A DNA stretch of 64,000 bases. Source: Gordonibacter massiliensis (ex Traore et al. 2017) (GTDB taxonomy: Bacteria > Actinomycetota > Coriobacteriia > Coriobacteriales > Eggerthellaceae). Below are positions 24,956 through 33,205 of this stretch, in pieces. The stretch spans positions 3,220,168 through 3,284,167 of the forward strand of contig LT827128.1 of the NCBI GenBank assembly GCA_900170005.1. The letters are read 5' to 3'. Within the stretch, counting starts at the first letter, position 1. Each line of letters begins with the position of its first letter. The notes beneath the pieces were generated by a model. The model searched no databases, was not told the origin of the DNA, and was given only the letters and a program-made list of their open reading frames with translations. Both the position numbers and the translations under genes were made by a program.

Positions 24956-26152
24956 TCAGTCGACCTGATGGTAGTACACGCTCAAAACCGTCTCGTACGT
25001 GGCGTTCTTGTCGAGATAGTACTCGGCGTACTTCTCGCCTTGCTTCATCTCGCCGGTCAGCGTGACCACGTCGAGGCCGGTGATGCCGTTCGAAAGCACC
25101 GACGTGGCGAGATAGCTGAACTCGTTGACGCCCAGGTTGGTGATGGAGTACTCGCCTGCCGTGTTGAAGATGTCGATCAGCGTGCCCACACTGCCCTGCG
25201 CTGCCTCGAGGGTCTGGCCGGCGAACGCTTTGATGTACTGCACCTGGCGAGCTTGACGATCAAGCGAAGAGGTAAGCACCGACGTGTCGCGCCATTGCAC
25301 GTACTTCAGCGCGTTGCTGCCGAACAGCACGGTGTCCTCGCCTTCGACGATGCCGGTGTTCGGGATGCTCTGCAACGGCGTGAGCGCCACGCCTCCGATG
25401 GAATCGTTCAACGGGCCGACGCCGCTCAGGTCGAGTGCGAAATAGTAGGAGATGGGCATGTTGTAGAGCATGCGGGAGGCAACCGTCGTGGTGTACTGGC
25501 AGCTGGTATCCCTGCCGTCGCCGTAGCTGTACGCCAAGCACAGCTGCATCTTGTCCAAGCCGATGAACGCGTCGCCCACGAACTCGCCGACTTCAACCAT
25601 GCTGTCGCGCGGCAAGCCGATGGCGGTGATCTTGCCGGTATCCGTGTTCAGCGCCATCACCATGACGGCGTCAGCTTGGCCTGCCCTTTCGCCCACCTCG
25701 GCGGGTGCCGTGCGGTCGAATCCGATGATGCAGACGGATACCATGTTCTCGTTGAGGGCATAGGTGTGCCCGTTGTACTTGACGGTTTTGCCTTCGTCGT
25801 ACGTGACGGCGTTCTCGGCGGTTTGAATGTCCTCGGCCTGCGCGGCTTCGCGAATGGCGCCCTCGCCGGCCTTGATGGTGCTCATGACGCCCCAAGCCGC
25901 GCCGCCGCCCACCAGCACCACGACCGCCAGCACGATGAGCGCGACGCGAACGCGCTTCTTGCGTTTGGTATGGCTCCGCTTGCGCTTGCGGATGAGCACT
26001 TCCTGGTTCTGCGAGGTAGCCTGCTGGGCTGCGAAGAACTCCGACGAGTCGGCTCGCCCCGAACCGGGCTGACTCGGAGCCGGCGTAGAGGGGGGCCTGT
26101 TCTGCGCCGTGCGAGAAGGCTGCTTCGGTCTATCAGTAGGTCGGTTGGTCAT
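24956..26152 (-). CDS. LytR-CpsA-Psr (LCP) family glycopolymer ligase
   Basis: This 398-residue membrane-anchored protein most likely transfers the finished glycan from lipid carrier to peptidoglycan. A long basic cytoplasmic N-terminus (RKRKRSHTKRKKR) precedes one membrane helix (about 69-90). The LCP domain shows QADAVMVMALNTDTGKITAIG followed by LPRDSMV, and later arginines in QWRDTSVL and DRQARQVQYI. The ATG has GGAG nine bases upstream and overlaps the sortase gene by 20 bases. Only a single LCP gene is in the window; the attachment role is inferred from the family. Confidence 0.9.
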   Translation of the reverse strand: MTNRPTDRPKQPSRTAQNRPPSTPAPSQPGSGRADSSEFFAAQQATSQNQEVLIRKRKRSHTKRKKRVRVALIVLAVVVLVGGGAAWGVMSTIKAGEGAIREAAQAEDIQTAENAVTYDEGKTVKYNGHTYALNENMVSVCIIGFDRTAPAEVGERAGQADAVMVMALNTDTGKITAIGLPRDSMVEVGEFVGDAFIGLDKMQLCLAYSYGDGRDTSCQYTTTVASRMLYNMPISYYFALDLSGVGPLNDSIGGVALTPLQSIPNTGIVEGEDTVLFGSNALKYVQWRDTSVLTSSLDRQARQVQYIKAFAGQTLEAAQGSVGTLIDIFNTAGEYSITNLGVNEFSYLATSVLSNGITGLDVVTLTGEMKQGEKYAEYYLDKNATYETVLSVYYHQVD

Positions 26153-26990
26153 CGATCAAAACTCCAGTAACGATATAGCGGCTACTCGTGTGGTTGGTGT
26201 CGCTCATGCACGTGCTCAACTGCACTATCTTATCATCAATTGACAGTTCCGTGTCAGTTCTGGTGTTAACCAGCAGAGAATCCGGATGCATAACGAAGTC
26301 GAAGTACTCCTGCAAAACGGCAGGGTTCGAGAAGTCGTACGAGTTGAGAATGTGACGATCGTCGTAAAGGTACGCCGAGACGATGCGGTAGGTGAGCACG
26401 TGGCCCGGCGTGTAGATGTACATGGTGTCGTTCTCGTTGAAGAAATCCTCGTTCTCGAAGTAGTGCAGCGTGGAGAACATGGTGCCGTTCTGTAGGTTGT
26501 GCCCGTACAGCACGGTCACCGGATCGCTGAAGTCGGTGTTGTTGGCCATCTGGGTGTAGATCGCGCCCTCGATGGCGTACTCTCCATCCTTATTGTGATC
26601 GAGGTAGAAGTTGTCGTCCGTCACGCTTTGCAGCACCGGAAGATTGACGTCGGTGTTGGGGATGTGTATCCAAGCGTAGATGTCGGGGTTCTCTGCCATG
26701 AGCGCGGCAAAATCCACGGGATTTTCGATGCGCGGGTCGGCAACGTCGTTTGCGGGCTGCTCTAACACGGGTTCCGGCGTGTTCTTCATTTCTTCGGCCA
26801 CGCGGTCGAGCTCGTGCTGCTGCCAGATCATGTAGCCGCATCCGGCCGCCACGCCGCACAGAAGGATGACGAGAAGTATGGTAAGGGCGACGACGGATCG
26901 CTTTTTCTTCTTCACGTGAGCGGTGCTGCTCGCTTTAGCGTGTTTGGGCTGAAGATCGTCGCCTCTTTGTTCCGTCGGTGCGTTTGGCAT
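26133..26990 (-). CDS. srtB: Class B sortase
   Basis: This 285-residue membrane-anchored transpeptidase has a basic N-terminus, a membrane helix (about 32-53) and a class B sortase domain. The catalytic His is in VTVLYGHNLQNGTMF, the Cys in VQLSTCMSDTN, and the Arg follows in HTSSRYIVTG. The extra helix before the Cys (NPAVLQEYFDFVMHPDSL) is a class B trait. It probably anchors the SPQTG protein encoded upstream at 27135-27710. It overlaps the LCP gene, so wall anchoring of protein and of glycan are co-expressed. Confidence 0.93.
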   Translation of the reverse strand: MPNAPTEQRGDDLQPKHAKASSTAHVKKKKRSVVALTILLVILLCGVAAGCGYMIWQQHELDRVAEEMKNTPEPVLEQPANDVADPRIENPVDFAALMAENPDIYAWIHIPNTDVNLPVLQSVTDDNFYLDHNKDGEYAIEGAIYTQMANNTDFSDPVTVLYGHNLQNGTMFSTLHYFENEDFFNENDTMYIYTPGHVLTYRIVSAYLYDDRHILNSYDFSNPAVLQEYFDFVMHPDSLLVNTRTDTELSIDDKIVQLSTCMSDTNHTSSRYIVTGVLIDDQPTY

Positions 26991-27070
26991 GGAAAAGACT
27001 GCTCGCTTTCATGGGTGTTTCGAGATGGCAAATGCTTCGCCTATGGTATCAAACCGTTTACGCATAAAAG

Positions 27071-27098
27071 AAGAGACCTGTTGTAAAACAGGTCTCTT
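27071..27098 (-). terminator. Terminator of the SPQTG surface-protein gene
   Basis: A perfect 12-bp stem (AAGAGACCTGTT at 27071-27082, AACAGGTCTCTT at 27087-27098) with a 4-base loop is followed on the minus strand by CTTTTATG. It separates the surface-protein transcript from srtB. Confidence 0.85.
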
Positions 27099-27134
27099 CG
27101 ATACAAGTTCTATATGACTTGCGTGGTGCAGGTG

Positions 27135-27710
27135 CTATTCGGTGACCTTCTTGCGCAGGGCGACGAACACAGCGCCGGCGGCGATGGCCGTCACGGCCGT
27201 AGCACCAGCAACGGTGCCGAAGTCAACGCCGGTCTGCGGCGACTTGGCGCTACCGTCGGCGGCAGCAGTCGTGGGGGCAGCGACGAAGGTGAACGTGGAG
27301 AGCTTCGTGACCGTGAACGTCACGACGCCAGCCGCGTTGGCCTTGGCGTTCATGACCTCATCCGTGCCATCGCTGCTGTGATGGACGAAGATCTTCACGT
27401 TGGCGTTGGCGAACTGCGAGCCGAGCGAAACCGTCAGCTCGAGCGGATGATCGGCATCAACCACGGTGCCCTCGGGAGCGGTGATCTCGAGGGAGCACAC
27501 GATTTGCTCAGAACCCTCGATCTTAACATTGGGCGCGGGCGACGCGGCATTCGCGATAACAACCTCGCCACCGTTGTGGGTGTAGGACACATTGTGCCCC
27601 CCGATCTCAACGCTACCATTGTTGGACGGGCTCGGGGCAGCCCACGCCAGCGTCGGGAGCGCCAACATCATAGCTGCGGCGCAAGCAATTGCCACAATCC
27701 TCTTCTTCAT
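27135..27710 (-). CDS. Small sortase-anchored surface protein (SPQTG motif)
   Basis: This 191-residue secreted protein has a signal peptide (MKKRIVAIACAAAMMLALP, cleavage near AWA-AP) and a beta-rich body of about 125 residues. A C-terminal sorting signal follows: SPQTG, a hydrophobic stretch (AGATAVTAIAAGAVFVA) and the basic tail LRKKVTE. SPQTG departs from LPXTG and is likely matched to the neighbouring class B sortase. The ATG at 27710 is chosen by the signal peptide and by AAGGAAAGAAGG just upstream; a longer frame upstream is not needed. Function of the body is unknown. It has its own promoter and terminator. Confidence 0.87.
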   Translation of the reverse strand: MKKRIVAIACAAAMMLALPTLAWAAPSPSNNGSVEIGGHNVSYTHNGGEVVIANAASPAPNVKIEGSEQIVCSLEITAPEGTVVDADHPLELTVSLGSQFANANVKIFVHHSSDGTDEVMNAKANAAGVVTFTVTKLSTFTFVAAPTTAAADGSAKSPQTGVDFGTVAGATAVTAIAAGAVFVALRKKVTE

Positions 27711-27775
27711 GAATCCTTCTTTCCTTGGGGTGCTCTCTTCACGCGAACACAGGTTTACAGCTTTAACTCCATTGA

Positions 27776-27805
27776 ATGATACCGGCCGCTCGATGCGTTT
27801 GTCAA
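27776..27805 (-). promoter_or_regulatory. Promoter of the SPQTG surface-protein gene
   Basis: On the minus strand TTGACA (27805-27800) and TATCAT (27781-27776) are 18 bases apart, close to the sigma-70/SigA consensus. Transcription would start near 27770, leaving a leader of about 60 bases before the ATG at 27710. Confidence 0.75.
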
Positions 27806-28118
27806 TGAGAAATTGATATTTTGCCTCGTAGACGTAGTAATTCCTCGATATTGGGGCATTCGGCGTGTTGCGCAATAAATAGGCGACGGGGAATCGAGGA
27901 GTGCTATTTCGGGCGATAAGTGAAGATGATTGACGAGATAATGGAATATGCCTTACAAATCCTTCACACCGCGGCAACGAGTGAATCTTCCTATACATTT
28001 GTTCTAAACCGGTTGATTGGAGAAAACGGAAGGGGATGGTCTTGACCGAAAAAAGGGTTCGCGGAGAAAAGAATCTTCACATTTAGCGTTGCTAAACTGT
28101 AAACCGGAACCTATGATC

Positions 28119-28500
28119 TATAATAACAACCGCCAGTTTTATCAGGTAATACATAATCTTTTGCTATGTATTTTGACGAGGGTGTTGCCTGTGGCGGCTG
28201 GTAAAAGCCGATTTTGAAGGGCGTGCATTGCGGGTGAGCGCGCTTTCGGCGGACCGAAAGATGTTTGTGGAAAATATGAAGGGCTGCATGGTGGCTTTTT
28301 GATCGTGCAGGCCTTTCTCCTTCTTTCGGGCTCGTTTCGGCTGCGGCGGTAACGCTGCGATGCATATCTTATGAGCGAGGGATCGTCGCTGGGTGCGCGT
28401 CTCGTTGCGAGTAAGAGGATGAATACCGTTGTTGTTTCGCATCGCCTTGCGGCGAATGGCGAAGCCGTTTTCATGTATGGCGTTCGACAGGAGGCCAACC
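28119..28500 (+). promoter_or_regulatory. Promoter and long leader of the glycan operon
   Basis: TATAAT at 28119-28124 is a perfect -10 box, although the -35 is weak (ACTGTA at 28096-28101). It would give a leader of about 370 bases before the NusG-paralogue gene, with no supported gene in it. At 28345-28354 the leader carries GGCGGTAACG, differing at one base from the first ten bases of the enterobacterial ops element recognised by RfaH. The AT-rich stretch 27806-28118 between the two divergent promoters holds no supported gene. Confidence 0.5.
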
Positions 28501-29025
28501 ATGTGGTACGTCGTTCAGGTTATCGGCGGCAGGGAGCGTCGCGTCCTGCGGCTGGTAGAGCAATTCGTCGACGACGATGCGTTGCAGGAGTGCTTCATTC
28601 CCCAATACGAGATCATGAAGAAGATCAAGGGGGAGTGGAAGCGTTGCACCGAGATACTGCTTCCCGGATACCTCTTCCTTATAACCGACAAGGTCGACAT
28701 GGTCGCGGACGAGCTCCGCAAGGTTCCTGCGTTCACCAAGCTTTTGGGAAACGACAACGCGTTCATCCCTCTTAACGCGGACGAGATTGCCTTCATCGAT
28801 TCCTTCACGACGAAAGACCACCGTGTGGTCGAGATGTCGGAAGGAGTGATCGAAGGCGATGAGATATGCATAACGAAAGGGCCTCTCGTGCACCAGACGG
28901 CCTTTGTGAAGAAGATCGATCGACATAAGCGCCTGGCTTATTTGGAGGCCACCATGTTCGGTCGGACGCTGAACCTAAAAGTTGGATTAGAGATTGTCAG
29001 AAAACGTAAGGGCACATCCATTTGA
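28501..29025 (+). CDS. NusG-paralogue antiterminator (LoaP/RfaH-like)
   Basis: This 174-residue specialised NusG paralogue is first in the rightward glycan cluster. The NGN domain is clear (MWYVVQVIGGRERRVLRLV, CFIPQYEIMKKIKGEWKR, LLPGYLFLITDKVD). A KOW-type C-terminal domain follows (VIEGDEICITKGPLVHQTA, VKKIDRHKRLAYLEATMFG). AGGAGG lies seven to eight bases ahead of the ATG at 28501. LoaP and UpxY/RfaH proteins bind operon leaders and let RNA polymerase read through terminators in long polysaccharide operons. By position this one probably does the same for the following 27 kb. Confidence 0.87.
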   Translation: MWYVVQVIGGRERRVLRLVEQFVDDDALQECFIPQYEIMKKIKGEWKRCTEILLPGYLFLITDKVDMVADELRKVPAFTKLLGNDNAFIPLNADEIAFIDSFTTKDHRVVEMSEGVIEGDEICITKGPLVHQTAFVKKIDRHKRLAYLEATMFGRTLNLKVGLEIVRKRKGTSI

Positions 29026-29298
29026 AGAATCAACCGGCATGACGGCGGAAGCCGTATTGCCTTTCGAAGAGTTTGTCGCGGACAGCGCTCCGGCCCCGGC
29101 GACACCTGTCGTTGGCACCCCTACGTCTCCCAAAAAGTCTGATAACCCGGGTTATGGAAATCTGACCGAGGGGGTAACCGACGGGGCGGGTGAGAGAGAA
29201 TACAGCCATAGATGCGATGATTTGTTGGCGTATGCCCCAAAACTTCGGTCTAAACCTTACTCTCGGTTTTTTAGCCCACGTTTCGGGGCGCACTCTAT
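29026..29298. other. Gap with a 14-bp palindrome
   Basis: Between the antiterminator and sugar transferase genes lies a perfect palindrome ATAACCCGGGTTAT at 29142-29155. A frame from ATG 29039 could encode 87 residues starting MTAEAVLPFEEF, but it has no recognisable domain and no clear ribosome binding site, so it is not called. The palindrome may be a regulatory or pausing site. Confidence 0.35.
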
Positions 29299-30009
29299 AT
29301 GAAGACAAACGAACGATTATCGGTGAACACAATGGAGCAACCGACCGATATCCAGCAATACGAAGAGCAAGTTCCAGTATCAAAAAGCGAAGCGGGAGCT
29401 GCTTATGCGCGCGTCAAGCGCCTGGTAGATGTGGTATTCTCCTTGTTCGCCACGATAATTCTGTTAATTCCGGGCGCGGTGATCTGCTTGCTTGTATCCA
29501 TTGAAAGTCCCGGAAAGCCGATCTACGCCCAAGTTCGAGTTGGCAAGGATGGGAAACTCATTAAGGTCTTAAAAATACGGACCATGTATGCCGATGCCGA
29601 TAAGCATGCCGAAAAGTATTTAAGCGAGGAACAGCTCCGTCAGTGGAAAACGGAGTTCAAAGTCGAAAACGATCCTCGCATTACAAAATTGGGAAAGTTT
29701 TTGCGGAAGACGTCCATTGATGAGATTCCGCAGTTTTTGAATGTGCTTTCGGGTGTGATGAGTATCGTGGGGCCACGTCCCATCACTCCGAAAGAAACGG
29801 TCTTTTTCGGAAAAGACAAAGAGCGGTTTTTGAGCGTGAAGCCTGGTATAACGGGATGGTGGCAGGTGACAGAGCGGAATAATGCCACTTACGAGAACGG
29901 GAAACGCCAAGAAATAGAAATGTATTATGTAAATCATGCATCTCTCATGCTTGATCTTAGGATCGCTTTTGCGACATTTGGAACCATCCTGCATAAAACG
30001 GGAAAATGA
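29299..30009 (+). CDS. Initiating undecaprenyl-phosphate sugar transferase
   Basis: This 236-residue bacterial sugar transferase (WcaJ/CpsE C-terminal type) puts the first sugar phosphate on undecaprenyl phosphate at the membrane. After a polar N-terminus, VKRLVDVVFSLFATIILLIP is the membrane segment. The catalytic part shows GKLIKVLKIRTMYADAD, DPRITKLGKFLRKTSIDEIP, LSGVMSIVGPRPIT and VKPGITGWWQVTERN. All family blocks are intact. An alternative ATG at 29332 cannot be ruled out because neither start has a strong ribosome binding site. It is the priming enzyme of the Wzx/Wzy-type pathway encoded downstream. Confidence 0.92.
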   Translation: MKTNERLSVNTMEQPTDIQQYEEQVPVSKSEAGAAYARVKRLVDVVFSLFATIILLIPGAVICLLVSIESPGKPIYAQVRVGKDGKLIKVLKIRTMYADADKHAEKYLSEEQLRQWKTEFKVENDPRITKLGKFLRKTSIDEIPQFLNVLSGVMSIVGPRPITPKETVFFGKDKERFLSVKPGITGWWQVTERNNATYENGKRQEIEMYYVNHASLMLDLRIAFATFGTILHKTGK

Positions 30010-30074
30010 TCCAATTGCGCCATGCGCTTATCTAACTAATTGTGCACAAGTGCGCTTGAAATGACGGGACGAAT

Positions 30075-30908
30075 ATGAATGAAAGCCTAAAAGCCATTCA
30101 AGATGTCGAGTATGAACTCCTGCAGGTCGTACTCGACATCGTTGAAACCTATAACTTGACGGCTTTTGCAGCCTACGGAACACTGCTCGGGACGATTCGC
30201 CATCGAGATTTTATCCCGTGGGATGATGATATCGATCTACTTATGATGAGGAATGATTATGAAGCTTTCATATCCATTGCGGAAACGGCATTGCCTGAAG
30301 GATACCACCTCCAAAACTACAAAACCGATACCTCTTACGATCGATATGTTACACGAGTTATCAAAGAGAATACCCGCATTCGGTTAAATTCTTATGAGAG
30401 CGAAAACGAAATGTCGATATGGTTAGATATTTTCCCGCTTGATGCCATGCCGAGTGCTCCTTTCAAAAAGAAGGTGCATGAAAAGAGAATTCTCTTCAGA
30501 AGGGCGCTGTATTCCTTTTCATCTTTCGAGAAAACAGTCAATCTCAATCGCCCGGGAAGGCCAGCTTACCAGCAGGCCATCATTCGCTTTTGCCATAAAA
30601 CCCATTTCGGGCGCAATTTGGATACTCGGAAACAACTGGACAAGCTGGACAAGCTGTTAACAAAATATGATCCGGTTGAATGTAGCAATATCGGATGCTT
30701 TCTATCCACGTACAAAAGACAGGATTGGCCGAAGGAATGTTTCTTTCCGACTGACATCAAGCCATTTAGAGACGTATGGCTGACCGTTCCTGGTCAGTAT
30801 CATGAAATTCTAACGTCCATCTATGGTGACTATATGGTTCTCCCGCCTGAGGACAAACGTGAGATTCACCACATCACGGTTGTGGACATTCCAGAAGACA
30901 AGGCATAA
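30075..30908 (+). CDS. LicD-family phosphotransferase
   Basis: This 277-residue LicD/FKTN-type nucleotidyltransferase-fold protein has the signature AYGTLLGTIRHRDFIPWDD followed by DIDLLMMRNDYE, with its acidic metal-binding cluster. Classic LicD proteins transfer phosphorylcholine to teichoic acid or glycan; relatives transfer other alditol or phospho-groups. Here it could decorate the glycan made by the neighbouring genes. That fits the three nearby proteins bearing choline-binding-type repeats. No choline uptake or activation genes (licA, licB, licC) are in the window, so the donor is unknown. The next gene starts two bases downstream. Confidence 0.88.
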   Translation: MNESLKAIQDVEYELLQVVLDIVETYNLTAFAAYGTLLGTIRHRDFIPWDDDIDLLMMRNDYEAFISIAETALPEGYHLQNYKTDTSYDRYVTRVIKENTRIRLNSYESENEMSIWLDIFPLDAMPSAPFKKKVHEKRILFRRALYSFSSFEKTVNLNRPGRPAYQQAIIRFCHKTHFGRNLDTRKQLDKLDKLLTKYDPVECSNIGCFLSTYKRQDWPKECFFPTDIKPFRDVWLTVPGQYHEILTSIYGDYMVLPPEDKREIHHITVVDIPEDKA

Positions 30909-30910
30909 AA

Positions 30911-31990
30911 ATGAAGACGGTATGTCTTGTGTCGCTAAAGTTTTCTCCGGGGCATTTTTCGCACCTGTTGGCTTATCAGGAGCTATTTCGAGATCTCGGC
31001 TATCGAGTTATTTGCTTCCTAGATGAAGGATATCGATCTTTTTGCCAAGATTGGTCAAGTATGGAATGCGTATATCGGCAAGAACAAGCCCTTCCTGCAG
31101 AACTGGTCTTGATTTACAACCTGTCGGCTAAAGACAGTAAGTTCCTTGCAAGAGCGAAGGCAAAGAACCCCCGTACTAAGACGATCTTCGTCTATCACGA
31201 ACCCTACAGGGGTTTTCGCGAGACATTCGATTCGCTGCGGAAAAGGGAAAGAAGCCTGAAGCATTTTATCGGCATTTGCGGGAGGCATCTGTTTTCAAAA
31301 AGTGTTCTCCGCCGCGTTGATATGGTACTGCTCCCATCGAAAAGTGCCATGGATGAATATAGAGGGCATGATCAAAGATATAACGGTCGGTATGTTCTCT
31401 TCCCCTTGATCTTCACTGACGAACTCACTCCGGAATTGGCCGCTACGCCCAAGGTGTTTTTTTCGTTTATCTCCACAGCCCTCCTTTCCAAGGGAATTAA
31501 AGAATATTTGGATAGTGTTCTCTACATCGCCGAAAGAGATCCCAACGCGCGGTTTCAGATTGCAACCAAATCTGATATCAGCGGGCTTCTCGCAGAGGAG
31601 CATAAAAAACTTGTTGTTGAGAAGCGTCTTGTCATCCAACAGGGGCGCCCGCTTTCAAATGCAGAAATAAATCAAGCTTACGCATCGAGCAATTGTACGT
31701 GGCTTGCATACAACAAATCGACCCAGAGTGGCGTCTTGTGCAAATCATTTATGTTTGGAGCACCGGGGATGGCTACAAACATCGGTGCCTTTCCGGACGA
31801 AATCGACGGAAATAATGGATTGATCCTTTCCAGCAACAAAGATTCAGAAGAAATCTATCAGGCTTTTGAATTGTTGAAAAACGACAATGTTTCTTTTTCG
31901 GCAAGTGCCAGAAGATCGTATCTAGAAAATTTTGATTATAAAAATCATTTGGCCGATATGAGAGCAATTATGGGCCAAATCGATGCGTAA
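30911..31990 (+). CDS. Glycosyltransferase family 4-like protein
   Basis: This 359-residue protein has the two-domain GT-B look. An N-terminal Rossmann half starts KTVCLVSLKFSPGHFSHLLA. The C-terminal half contains KVFFSFISTALLSKGIKEYL, YIAERDPNARFQIATK and LSNAEINQAYASSNCTW, resembling the donor-binding region of GT4-type enzymes. It is the only ordinary glycosyltransferase recognised in the island, suggesting a short repeat unit or help from genes elsewhere. The sugar it adds cannot be read from sequence; a heptose donor is plausible given the neighbouring GDP-heptose genes. Confidence 0.75.
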   Translation: MKTVCLVSLKFSPGHFSHLLAYQELFRDLGYRVICFLDEGYRSFCQDWSSMECVYRQEQALPAELVLIYNLSAKDSKFLARAKAKNPRTKTIFVYHEPYRGFRETFDSLRKRERSLKHFIGICGRHLFSKSVLRRVDMVLLPSKSAMDEYRGHDQRYNGRYVLFPLIFTDELTPELAATPKVFFSFISTALLSKGIKEYLDSVLYIAERDPNARFQIATKSDISGLLAEEHKKLVVEKRLVIQQGRPLSNAEINQAYASSNCTWLAYNKSTQSGVLCKSFMFGAPGMATNIGAFPDEIDGNNGLILSSNKDSEEIYQAFELLKNDNVSFSASARRSYLENFDYKNHLADMRAIMGQIDA

Positions 31991-32049
31991 CGACATTCTG
32001 TATAAATTGATGCAGTCACCATCTGTACATTGCGGTCATTGAAGTATAT

Positions 32050-33195
32050 ATGTTTTGGTACCTGATTCTCACAGGGCTTATTCTTGTTGCTGGTCTAATC
32101 CAGAGGGAAGGCGCTTTTTCAAATAGAGACAACTCAAAGGCTGTATTGATTTCCCTTTGTGTTCTCTTGTTTTTCGTTTCTGCGCTGCGTGCCCCTTCGG
32201 TCGGGGCCGACACAGACCATTACGAAGCTTTATTCAGCTGGCTCGGCATGACCGATTTCTCGCATCTACCCTCCATCCAAACCGGGATCTGGTATATCGA
32301 CGGTACGGATATCCTTTATCGCTATTACTGCAAGATTCTGACGTTCTTCGCAAACGATTCCCATTCCGTCACGGTCGTGAATAGCCTCGTCGTATCGCTG
32401 AGCTTGTACTTCCTTGTGGATGGTCAGTCCCAAGATCGTTGGCTAAGCATCTTCCTGTTCGTTACACTTGGATTCTTCCAACTATCTATGAACCTTGCCC
32501 CGTTCTTCATGGCGATCCAAATCGTCATGTGCGGGTTCCGTTATATCCGGAGCAGAGAACTTCTCAAATATCTGCTTTTCATCGCTATCGGCTTCATCTT
32601 TCATCCGACCACCGTCATCATGATTCCTCTTTACTTCCTTGTGAGAATCAAAATGACGGGGAAACGATTTGTCGCCATTCTCGTCATCGGCACAATCGTC
32701 ACCCTCTTTTTCTATCCTCAATTGCTAAACGCATTAAGCAAAATTGTTCCTGCCCGTTACGTACAGTATCTGCAGGGTGCCAGCCTTACATTCGATAAGA
32801 TCATGGTGTGGAGTACCCACTTGACCATCTTCTTTGTCTGCTGGCTTGCGCAAAAAGATCGTTCCAGCATGTTCAAGGACTATCAGTTTGCCGTATGGGT
32901 GTTCCTGATCGAGTCCCTCGTCTATTTGCTGTCGACTCAAAGCGTAGGTTTCAGCCGCATCGCCTTCATGTTCTCGCCCTATTTCATCATTGTCGTACCG
33001 GAGCTGCTACAGACGTCCAAATGTCGCTTGCCCGAAACACGGTACGGAAAACGACAAAAATTGGATATCCGATTCTTGGCCATCAACCACAATGCCTATA
33101 AATCGGCCATTGTCCTCTTCTGCGTTGCGCAATACATTGGCAGGATGATGGTCAATAATATCGGAACGACGATGCCCTACGTCTTCTATTTTTAA
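32050..33195 (+). CDS. EpsG/Wzy-like polysaccharide polymerase
   Basis: This 381-residue integral membrane protein has about ten hydrophobic segments and the EpsG-family feature FFVSALRAPSVGADTDHYEA after the first helices (R.G.DT motif). Such proteins polymerise lipid-linked repeat units on the outer face of the membrane. It sits directly ahead of the flippase gene (10 bases), the usual wzy-wzx arrangement. Base composition is lower in GC than the core genes. Linkage specificity is unknown. Confidence 0.83.
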   Translation: MFWYLILTGLILVAGLIQREGAFSNRDNSKAVLISLCVLLFFVSALRAPSVGADTDHYEALFSWLGMTDFSHLPSIQTGIWYIDGTDILYRYYCKILTFFANDSHSVTVVNSLVVSLSLYFLVDGQSQDRWLSIFLFVTLGFFQLSMNLAPFFMAIQIVMCGFRYIRSRELLKYLLFIAIGFIFHPTTVIMIPLYFLVRIKMTGKRFVAILVIGTIVTLFFYPQLLNALSKIVPARYVQYLQGASLTFDKIMVWSTHLTIFFVCWLAQKDRSSMFKDYQFAVWVFLIESLVYLLSTQSVGFSRIAFMFSPYFIIVVPELLQTSKCRLPETRYGKRQKLDIRFLAINHNAYKSAIVLFCVAQYIGRMMVNNIGTTMPYVFYF

Positions 33196-33205
33196 GCAGG
33201 AACCA

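Noticed and set aside
28994-29302. A 102-residue frame between the antiterminator and the sugar transferase
   Set aside because: TTG start inside the upstream gene, no domain, no ribosome binding site; reported only as a gap with a palindrome.
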